DNA of 11,018 nt from Nitrospina sp. UBA6727 (GTDB lineage: Bacteria > Nitrospinota > Nitrospinia > Nitrospinales > VA-1), in the NCBI GenBank assembly GCA_002454045.1, contig DKID01000019.1:1-11018 (forward strand), in the 5' to 3' direction. Shown here piece after piece: positions 6,036 through 11,018 of the stretch. The number at the start of each line of letters is the position of its first letter. Within the stretch, counting starts at the first letter, position 1. The notes below the pieces were generated by a model. It worked only from the letters and a program-made list of their open reading frames with translations. It did no database searches and was not told where the DNA came from. The translations under genes and the position numbers were made by a program.

Positions 6036-7317
6036 CGTTAAAACATTCTTTGGCTTTCGCAACTAGAAGTATGGAACCCGTAATGCAAATCAGATCGTTC
6101 TGGCTGGCAATTTGTTTTGCAACTTGGAACGCGTCGGAAACAGTTTCAAAAACCCGCGAAGGTTTATCGTAAGTTTTCAACCTCTGAGCCAGTTTTTCTG
6201 GTGCCTCGCCCCGCGAAGGGTCAATCGGTACCAGGAAAAAATGATTCCCCAACTGACTTAAAATTTTAATAACCTCGTCAATCTTCTTATCTCGCATCAT
6301 CCCGAAGATAATAAAGCATCGGGAAAACTTAAAGTTTTCGCGCAATTCCATCGTCATATTTCTGATGCTTTCCTCGTTGTGCGCGCAATCCAGAACAACT
6401 GTTGGTCGCGAGGCGACCGTTTCCAATCGCCCTTCCCACGCAACTGTTTTCAGTCCTTGTCGGATATGTTCCTCCTCAATTACGAATCCGCGTTCCTTTA
6501 ATTTCAAACAGGCTGACAACGCCAATCCCGCGTTATCCCTTTGACATGCGCCCATAAGAGATAGCGTCAAGTTGTTTAAAACTAGAGAGCCCCACTGAAA
6601 ACTAAAGCTGTTTTTTTCTTCATTCCCAGATTGCGGCTCTACGCGAAAATCCACTCCTGAACAAAAAAGGTTTGCCGAACACTTTTTGGAAAAATCGTTG
6701 ACGACTCTAAACGTTCTGTCTTCTGGGATGTGCGCAAAAACTATACTGCTTTCCTTTATGATGCAAGCTTTTTCAAATGCTATTTGCTCCAACTCTTCTC
6801 CAAGAAACTGGGTATGGTCGCGGGATATGGAGGTGATGATAGATATCTCGGCTTGGCAAAGATTGGTGGCATCCAACCTGCCACCCAAACCAACCTCGAT
6901 GACATTTATGTCGGTGCCTTGTTCATGAAAATAAAGAAAAGCTAGAACAGTTCCAAACTCAAAAAACGTGATAGGGACTTCCAGTTTTTGCGCCGCGGAT
7001 TTTATGCGGATAATCAAGTCGACCATTTCCGATTTTTCGATCATCCTGCGATTGATTTGTACACGCTCGCGAAAATCCAACAAGTGAGGCGAAGTGTAAA
7101 GTCCTACCTTATACCCGGATGTTCTTAAGATGGATTCCGTTATCGCCGCGGTGGACCCTTTGCCATTAGTTCCAGCAATATGAATGGTGCGTGTTTGTAA
7201 TTGCGGGTCACCAAAATGTCGAAGAATCTGCGCGGTGTTTTTAAGTCCGAGTTTAATGCCGCTTCGTGTAAGACTATAGAGGTAGTCCAATGCCTCTTGG
7301 TAACTGGATTCATTCAT
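5986..7317 (-). CDS. folC: Bifunctional dihydrofolate synthase/folylpolyglutamate synthase
   Basis: 443 residues, full length. This Mur-ligase-type enzyme adds glutamate to dihydropteroate and then extends the glutamate tail of folates, using ATP in the cytoplasm. Motifs in order: P-loop HIAGTNGKGST (46-56), YTSPHL and RERVQIN (74-89), EVGLGGRLDATN (141-152), ISRDHTQFLG (164-173) with EKACIIK (182-188), WEGRLE (294-299) and DCAHNEES (310-317), where the usual DGAHNP has Cys for Gly and Glu for Pro. The ATG at 7317 is the only standard start after the in-frame TAA at 7324-7326, but no Shine-Dalgarno sequence is visible. Its 3' end encodes the lptD signal peptide in another frame. Whether the enzyme has both activities cannot be decided from sequence alone. 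Confidence 0.95.
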   Translation of the reverse strand: MNESSYQEALDYLYSLTRSGIKLGLKNTAQILRHFGDPQLQTRTIHIAGTNGKGSTAAITESILRTSGYKVGLYTSPHLLDFRERVQINRRMIEKSEMVDLIIRIKSAAQKLEVPITFFEFGTVLAFLYFHEQGTDINVIEVGLGGRLDATNLCQAEISIITSISRDHTQFLGEELEQIAFEKACIIKESSIVFAHIPEDRTFRVVNDFSKKCSANLFCSGVDFRVEPQSGNEEKNSFSFQWGSLVLNNLTLSLMGACQRDNAGLALSACLKLKERGFVIEEEHIRQGLKTVAWEGRLETVASRPTVVLDCAHNEESIRNMTMELRENFKFSRCFIIFGMMRDKKIDEVIKILSQLGNHFFLVPIDPSRGEAPEKLAQRLKTYDKPSRVFETVSDAFQVAKQIASQNDLICITGSILLVAKAKECFNDENIFFDSGNALLSDE

Positions 7318-7374
7318 GGGAAATTACAGGTTGCAACACTACTCAAATATGTACAAAAAAGACGCGGTTGAAAT

Positions 7375-7400
7375 GCGCGCGCGCGAAAATTATACGCGCG
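7375..7400. repeat. CG-alternating inverted repeat at the end of the hypothetical gene
   Basis: An eleven-base GCGCGCGCGCG run (7375-7385) can pair six bases with CGCGCG (7395-7400) across a nine-base AT-rich loop that contains the stop codon of the 220-residue gene. On the minus strand the hairpin is not followed directly by U residues; a T6 run comes only about 15 bases later (near 7356). The loop spells a perfect TATAAT (7389-7394) on the minus strand, but no fitting -35 box lies upstream. Function is undecided: weak attenuator, folC promoter or neither. Confidence 0.25.
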
Positions 7401-8052
7401 GCGAACCAAGAGAAATCGGCGTCATGTCCCGCCAGAAATTTATTCCGGCTTGCGTCCAATCCAATTCCTTAAAGGACTCCCCCGCGACGGAACAAACCCG
7501 CATAATTTTCATGTAATCCAAAAAATTTATTTTGTCCGACCACTCTTGTTTTGAAAGGTTGCTAACCGGAATGAAAAGTTCATCTTTCAAACGCCATTCC
7601 CACGGGTTGGACGCCATGGAGAGGTAGACATTCTGGAAGGCAGATTCGTTGCGCGCAGCAGATAAAAGTTGGAAATAGGTTGCTAGTTTATCGCCTTTCA
7701 GGATTAAGGAAAATCCGAGATAATGTCCCCACCAGAAAAGGATTCTATAGGTGAACATCGTCGTTTTGGAAAAGTTCTGCGGAATGTCCAAAGATAAAAA
7801 AGGAAACCCGTTGTGATTTTCGCCGCGGGCAATTTGTCCTTTTTGAATGTCCGTTCCCGGCGGCAACTGGGAAGCGCAGGCAATCAGTTCTTCGACCATC
7901 GCCTCCTTAAGTTTGAGCAAACGATTTTCAACTTTCCCGAGTATGTCGGGTTTATGCTGGAACACCTCAACGTGGTTGATTAATTCCAAATCTTTGGCGC
8001 ACCAGTCCTGAGAAAAAGAAGCCGACGATGACTCCGAGTTTTCAGTTTTCAT
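7390..8052 (-). CDS. Conserved-looking hypothetical protein, 220 residues
   Basis: I cannot name this protein. It has no signal peptide, no clear membrane helix and no catalytic signature. Residues 1-15 are Ser-rich and probably disordered; about 20-65 look helical and charged (VENRLLKLKEAMVEELIA). The most distinctive core is GENHNGFPFLSLDIPQNF (77-94), followed by YRILFWWGHYLGFSLILKG. A FPFLSLDIP...FWWG...LKG pattern recalls, from memory and unchecked, an uncharacterised family seen in Bacteroidota and other phyla. The C-terminal part is rich in Trp (NPWEWRLKDELF, LDWTQAGINFWRD). The ATG at 8052 is the first start after an in-frame TGA; only a weak GAAG precedes it. It sits between oppF and folC on the same strand, but these neighbours do not point to a role. 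Confidence 0.8.
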   Translation of the reverse strand: MKTENSESSSASFSQDWCAKDLELINHVEVFQHKPDILGKVENRLLKLKEAMVEELIACASQLPPGTDIQKGQIARGENHNGFPFLSLDIPQNFSKTTMFTYRILFWWGHYLGFSLILKGDKLATYFQLLSAARNESAFQNVYLSMASNPWEWRLKDELFIPVSNLSKQEWSDKINFLDYMKIMRVCSVAGESFKELDWTQAGINFWRDMTPISLGSPRV

Positions 8053-8162
8053 AACAAATCTTCAGCGGCCGTTATCAACGCCAACCTCCCCGCAGGTGAA
8101 ATGACCGCCCGCAGTTCGCGCGGGATGGTGAAGAGTTTTTGCTGGCTCGGATGACGAAACGG
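8049..8162 (-). pseudogene. Open frame filling the oppF-hypothetical gap, possible degraded small gene
   Basis: Directly after the oppF stop, in the same frame, 37 codons stay open and end in a TGA that overlaps the next gene's ATG as ATGA. The translation FRHPSQQKLFTIPRELRAVI, continuing as SPAGRLALITAAEDLL, looks protein-like, but it has no ATG, only internal TTG codons. A start exists in the neighbouring frame: ATG ATG AGT overlaps the oppF stop and reads MMSNRF before diverging. A single-base shift there would join MSN to this frame and give a gene of about 40 codons with tight overlaps at both ends. It may be a frameshifted small gene, a sequence error or chance; 37 open codons alone is weak evidence. 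Confidence 0.25.
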
Positions 8163-9131
8163 TTACTCATCATAAAGATGGCAGTGCACTTGATGACCCG
8201 CTTCCAGCATGGTTAAGCGGGGAACTTCATTCTTACATCGGTCCATCACCTTCGGGCAACGGGGATGAAAATGGCATCCCGACGGCGGGTCAAAAGGGGA
8301 GGGGACGTCTCCCGCAAGTGGTGGCGGGCGGTTGCGGGACTTGGGGTCCAGCGATGGCTTGGCGGCGAGTAACGCTTGCGTGTAGGGATGCGCCGCGTTG
8401 TTGTTGATCTGTTCGGTGTGCGCCAACTCTACAATTTTTCCCAGATACATGACGGCGGTTCTTTGGGAAAGATGTTTGACGACGTTGAGGTCGTGCGAAA
8501 TAAAAAGCAAGGAAAGGTTTTCTTTTTCCTGAAGTGCTTGCAACAAATTTATGATTTGCGCTTGGATGGATACGTCCAACGCGGAAACGGGTTCATCGCA
8601 AACGATGTAACGCGGGCTAAGCGCCAAGGCTCTGGCAATGCCGATACGCTGCCTCTGTCCCCCAGAAAACTCGTGGGGATACCGGTTTAGATACATGGGG
8701 GACAGCCCCGTTTTTTCCATGAGCGACTCCACCTTCGCTCGCAATTCTTTGCCGTTGATGCGGGAATGTACCGCGACCGCCTCGCCGATAATTTGCTCGA
8801 CGGTGAACCGCGGATTCAGCGAACTGTAAGGGTCTTGGAAAATGATTTGCATCTTGGGGCGGAATCTCGCCAACTCCTTCCGCTTCAATTTAAAAATATC
8901 TACGCCGTCAAAATACACGTTGCCGAACGTGGGTTCCATGAGGCGCAGGGTCATGCGTCCCACCGTCGTTTTGCCGCAACCGGATTCCCCGACGAGCCCT
9001 AAAATTTCTCCGTCGTGAATATCAAATGACACGCCGTCCACGGCTTTTACTTGACCAACCACTCGGGACAGCAATCCTCCATACACGGGAAAATATTTTT
9101 TCAAGGACTGAACGGCTAATAATTTTTTCAT
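8163..9131 (-). CDS. oppF: Dipeptide/oligopeptide ABC transporter ATP-binding protein (OppF/DppF type)
   Basis: 322 residues. It is one of the two cytoplasmic ATPases that power peptide (or, in relatives, nickel or opine) import through an OppBC/DppBC permease. Walker A GESGCGKTT (48-56), Q-loop Gln99 in IIFQDPYSSLNP, signature FSGGQRQR (155-162), Walker B YIVCDEP (175-181) and switch His213 are all intact. The C-terminal oligo_HPY region has AAHPYTQALL and four cysteines (286, 292, 299, 317), spaced like those reported to bind a 4Fe-4S cluster in some DppD/DppF proteins. The ATG at 9131 overlaps the oppD stop as ATGA, so the two are translated together. The substrate cannot be told from the ATPase, and no permease or binding-protein gene is in the window. 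Confidence 0.93.
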   Translation of the reverse strand: MKKLLAVQSLKKYFPVYGGLLSRVVGQVKAVDGVSFDIHDGEILGLVGESGCGKTTVGRMTLRLMEPTFGNVYFDGVDIFKLKRKELARFRPKMQIIFQDPYSSLNPRFTVEQIIGEAVAVHSRINGKELRAKVESLMEKTGLSPMYLNRYPHEFSGGQRQRIGIARALALSPRYIVCDEPVSALDVSIQAQIINLLQALQEKENLSLLFISHDLNVVKHLSQRTAVMYLGKIVELAHTEQINNNAAHPYTQALLAAKPSLDPKSRNRPPPLAGDVPSPFDPPSGCHFHPRCPKVMDRCKNEVPRLTMLEAGHQVHCHLYDE

Positions 9132-10111
9132 GACGGCGGCGTGGTTTCATACAACCAGCATGCGGCCTGATGAGGATTCCCGCGGTCAATGGATTCCAAC
9201 GGCGGCGTCATCTTCATGCACTTGTCCAACTTTTCCGCGCACCGCGGATGAAAAGCGCAACCGTCGGGAAGGTACGCCGGATGGGGAACGGAGCCGGGAA
9301 TCGTTTCCAGTTTGGCGCTGTCTTTCGGCAACGAATTGAGGAGCCCGCGGGTGTAAGGATGCGCAGGCGCGGAAAATAATTTTTCCGTCGGCGCCGATTC
9401 CACCACCTTCCCGGAATACATCACCGCGACATGGTCGGCATACTGGGCGACGATACCGAGATTGTGGGTGATCAGCAGGATGGCCATCCGAGTTTCTTTT
9501 CGCAACTGATCCAGCAAGTCGAGAATTTGCGCTTGGATAGTAACGTCGAGGGCGGTGGTGGGTTCATCGGCGATGAGCAATGCTGGCCGGCAGATGATCG
9601 CGATGGCGACCATCACGCGTTGCTTCATGCCGCCGGATAATTCGTGCGGATATTGGTCAATACGTTTTTCGGGGGAGGGGATGGCTACCTGCCGCAGAAC
9701 CTGCAACGTCAACTCCCGCGCATGGGAGCGGGTCTCTTCGCGATGCAGACGAATGGCTTCCATGATTTGGTCGCCGACGGTGAATATCGGATTGAGAGAA
9801 GTCATCGGCTCCTGAAAAATCATACTGATTTCGTTGCCGCGTATGTTCTGCATTTCCGCCTCGGAAGTTTGTAGAAGATCCCGCCGCTTAAAAAAAATAC
9901 GTCCCGATTCAAATCGCCCCGGCGGAGTAGGAATGAGGCGCATGATGCTCAGCGCGGTCACGGATTTTCCGCAACCGGATTCCCCGACAAGCGCCAGCGT
10001 TTCGCCTTCGTGGATGGACAAGTCAACGTTGCGCACCGACTTAACGATGTTGTCTTCGGTGTGAAAAAACGTGCTCAGGTTTTCTATTTCGAGGAGGGGG
10101 GCGGGTCGCAT
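9128..10111 (-). CDS. oppD: Dipeptide/oligopeptide ABC transporter ATP-binding protein (OppD/DppD type)
   Basis: 327 residues, the partner ATPase of the following gene. Walker A GESGCGKS (43-50), Q-loop Gln100 in MIFQEPMTSLNP, signature LSGGMKQR (158-165), Walker B LLIADEP (178-184) and switch His216 are intact. The SGGMKQRVMVA form of the signature is typical of the OppD/DppD half, as SGGQRQRI is of OppF. The C-terminal HPYTRGLL motif is followed by cysteines 285, 291, 298 and 318, a likely iron-sulfur site as in OppF. It starts 26 bases after the parvulin-rhodanese gene, with no clear Shine-Dalgarno sequence, so it is probably co-transcribed from the promoter near 10890. The permease and substrate-binding genes usually found upstream are replaced here by the parvulin gene. 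Confidence 0.93.
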   Translation of the reverse strand: MRPAPLLEIENLSTFFHTEDNIVKSVRNVDLSIHEGETLALVGESGCGKSVTALSIMRLIPTPPGRFESGRIFFKRRDLLQTSEAEMQNIRGNEISMIFQEPMTSLNPIFTVGDQIMEAIRLHREETRSHARELTLQVLRQVAIPSPEKRIDQYPHELSGGMKQRVMVAIAIICRPALLIADEPTTALDVTIQAQILDLLDQLRKETRMAILLITHNLGIVAQYADHVAVMYSGKVVESAPTEKLFSAPAHPYTRGLLNSLPKDSAKLETIPGSVPHPAYLPDGCAFHPRCAEKLDKCMKMTPPLESIDRGNPHQAACWLYETTPPS

Positions 10112-10137
10112 TTTATTTCGGAAGAAAAGAGTTTGCT

Positions 10138-10839
10138 TTATGGATGGTCGTGACCTTCGTGTCCGTCTTGTTCCTCGATGATGTCTTCGTATCGGTATCC
10201 ATCGTCTTCGTCAATGTCGTAGCGGTTTTGCCGCGTATCAATTTTTTCCGACCACATATCGATGCCGCCTTCCAGACAACTTACGTTGGTGAATCCTTTC
10301 TGCTGCAGCCATTTTTGAAAACTGGGACTGCGGTCTTGCTTCCAGTCGATCAATACTATTTCACGATCCTTTTCGAAAGTTCTCATGATGTGCTCGTTGT
10401 TTTCGGAACTGATGATGTGCGACCCTTCAATCTTGGAAATATCCCGCTCCCAATTTTCGCGAATGTCCAGCAGGACGGGGCGGTTGTCGGCAGCAATTCT
10501 TTGCTGCAATTCTTCGCACGTCATGACGGAAATATTTTTCTCCACAAGTTCCTTTTTTTCCACTTCAATCTCGGAGATTTTTAGGATGTGATAACCGTAT
10601 TTGGAATGAATCGGGCCGACGATTTTTCCCAAGTCTGCTTTGGAAATTTCTTGCCCCATCATGGACTGCAAATTATCTTCCGGCATCCATCCCAAGTCGC
10701 CGGCGTTTTCCTTGGACGGACAAGTGCTGTAACGCGTTACCACCTCTTCAAACGAAGCGCCGCCGTCTAACATTTTTTTCGCCGCAACGACATCTTCTTT
10801 GGAATGGGTAAAAATTTGGCTTGCTCGAACCCGCGTCAT
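10138..10839 (-). CDS. Parvulin (PpiC-type) peptidyl-prolyl isomerase fused to a rhodanese domain
   Basis: 233 residues, no signal peptide, so probably cytoplasmic. Residues 1-93 are a minimal parvulin: RASQIFTHSKED, FEEVVTRYSTCPSKENAGDLGW (split motif, 30-51) and KYGYHILKI (80-88). Cys40 and His84 of the active site are kept, but the first conserved His (usually ASHIL) is Gln8. Residues 106-200 are a rhodanese domain: PVLLDIRENWE (121-131), IEGSHII and GFTNVSCLEGGIDMW. In the active loop the usual Cys is Asp165 (LIDWKQDRS), so sulfur transfer is unlikely and the domain may bind a partner instead. The tail from about 205 is strongly acidic and ends in a His-rich GHEGHDHP, a possible metal-binding end. 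The ATG at 10839 has GGGAGG seven bases upstream. Similar parvulin-rhodanese fusions exist in plant chloroplasts and some bacteria. It is the first gene of a unit leading into oppD-oppF. Confidence 0.9.
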   Translation of the reverse strand: MTRVRASQIFTHSKEDVVAAKKMLDGGASFEEVVTRYSTCPSKENAGDLGWMPEDNLQSMMGQEISKADLGKIVGPIHSKYGYHILKISEIEVEKKELVEKNISVMTCEELQQRIAADNRPVLLDIRENWERDISKIEGSHIISSENNEHIMRTFEKDREIVLIDWKQDRSPSFQKWLQQKGFTNVSCLEGGIDMWSEKIDTRQNRYDIDEDDGYRYEDIIEEQDGHEGHDHP

Positions 10840-10877
10840 AGGTTTGCCTCCCGATAGTTTTTCAAATTGTAAAAGCC

Positions 10878-10906
10878 ATGATATTACTCGTAACGCGCGA
10901 TGTCAA
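10878..10906 (-). promoter_or_regulatory. Sigma70-type promoter of the parvulin-oppDF unit
   Basis: Minus-strand TTGACA (10901-10906) and TATCAT (10878-10883) are separated by exactly 17 bases; the -35 is perfect and the -10 matches five of six. Transcription would begin near 10871, about 32 bases before the parvulin start and its GGGAGG site. It lies wholly in the 73-base gap between two genes. It is the best promoter in the window and could drive the run through to pyrE. Confidence 0.7.
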
Positions 10907-10912
10907 AATTCA

Positions 10913-11018
10913 TCACGGCGTAACAATCATCCGGTCCAGCAAATTATCATACTCAATACGATTGATCTGATAGTCAACGACGTCGTCGATGTGCTGCAAT
11001 TTTGCGCCGCGTTCATCT
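10913..11018 (-). CDS. C-terminal fragment of an unrecognised protein
   Basis: The last 34 codons of a gene entering from the right edge, ending in TGA at 10913-10915. The residues DERGAKLQHIDDVVDYQINR followed by IEYDNLLDRMIVTP look like a charged amphipathic helix, and codon use looks coding. The fragment is too short to identify. The promoter just after it suggests it ends a separate transcription unit, although read-through into the parvulin gene is possible. Confidence 0.5.
   Translation of the reverse strand, partial: DERGAKLQHIDDVVDYQINRIEYDNLLDRMIVTP

Noticed and set aside
8097..8135. CCCGC...GCGGG inverted repeat downstream of oppF as a terminator
   Set aside because: Five-base stem with a seven-base loop and no U-run in the direction of transcription. 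The downstream genes are closely packed on the same strand.
1..11018. CRISPR array, tRNA, rRNA, transposase or integrase
   Set aside because: No regularly spaced direct repeats, tRNA-like cloverleaf or recombinase motifs were seen on either strand. Mobility of the nuclease gene is inferred only from composition and context.

Overview
The window reads as housekeeping sequence from a Gram-negative bacterium, with one probable foreign insertion. LptD places it among outer-membrane bacteria. The gene at 2114-2833 belongs to a 'CO dehydrogenase beta subunit' family that I remember mainly from 2-oxoacid:ferredoxin oxidoreductase clusters of Nitrospinota, Nitrospirota and Aquificota. With folC next to lptD, this suggests a Nitrospinota-like or related deep Gram-negative lineage. 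That assignment is from memory and is tentative. Every gene I can support lies on the minus strand, so transcription runs from high to low coordinates.

Read in the direction of transcription, the window opens with the last 34 codons of an unrecognised gene (10913-11018). A good sigma70-type promoter follows (TTGACA, 17 bases, TATCAT; 10878-10906). It fronts a run of closely packed genes: a parvulin-rhodanese fusion (10138-10839), the dipeptide/oligopeptide ABC ATPases OppD/DppD and OppF/DppF (four-base overlap), a conserved-looking hypothetical (7390-8052), folC, lptD (starting inside folC) and pyrE (four-base overlap with lptD). Functionally the run mixes protein folding, peptide import, folate synthesis, LPS export and pyrimidine synthesis, so it looks like a shared transcription unit and not a pathway.

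The 293-base gap after pyrE (2834-3126) is the main regulatory region. It holds a C-rich, G-poor stretch on the transcribed-RNA strand that looks like a Rho loading site. Next come a TTGACA/17/TAGCAT promoter and two small inverted repeats around that promoter. The promoter would drive the ferredoxin-oxidoreductase-type gene at 2114-2833.

Downstream lies a 611-residue DUF262-DUF1524 protein (248-2083), a GmrSD-type restriction or anti-phage nuclease with both halves in one chain. Sampled stretches are richer in G+C than the neighbours, and the gene stands alone among housekeeping genes. Short reading-frame scraps flank it: a five-codon start-like ORF before it and a protein-like C-terminal tail after it. 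These raise the possibility that it landed in another gene. The window ends with the first 55 codons of a queuosine-precursor (preQ0/preQ1) transporter of the YhhQ family.

I did not find a clearly new multi-gene system. The most interesting items are the lone GmrSD-like nuclease with its possible insertion scar, the parvulin-rhodanese fusion whose rhodanese has lost its catalytic cysteine, and the uncharacterised 220-residue protein.
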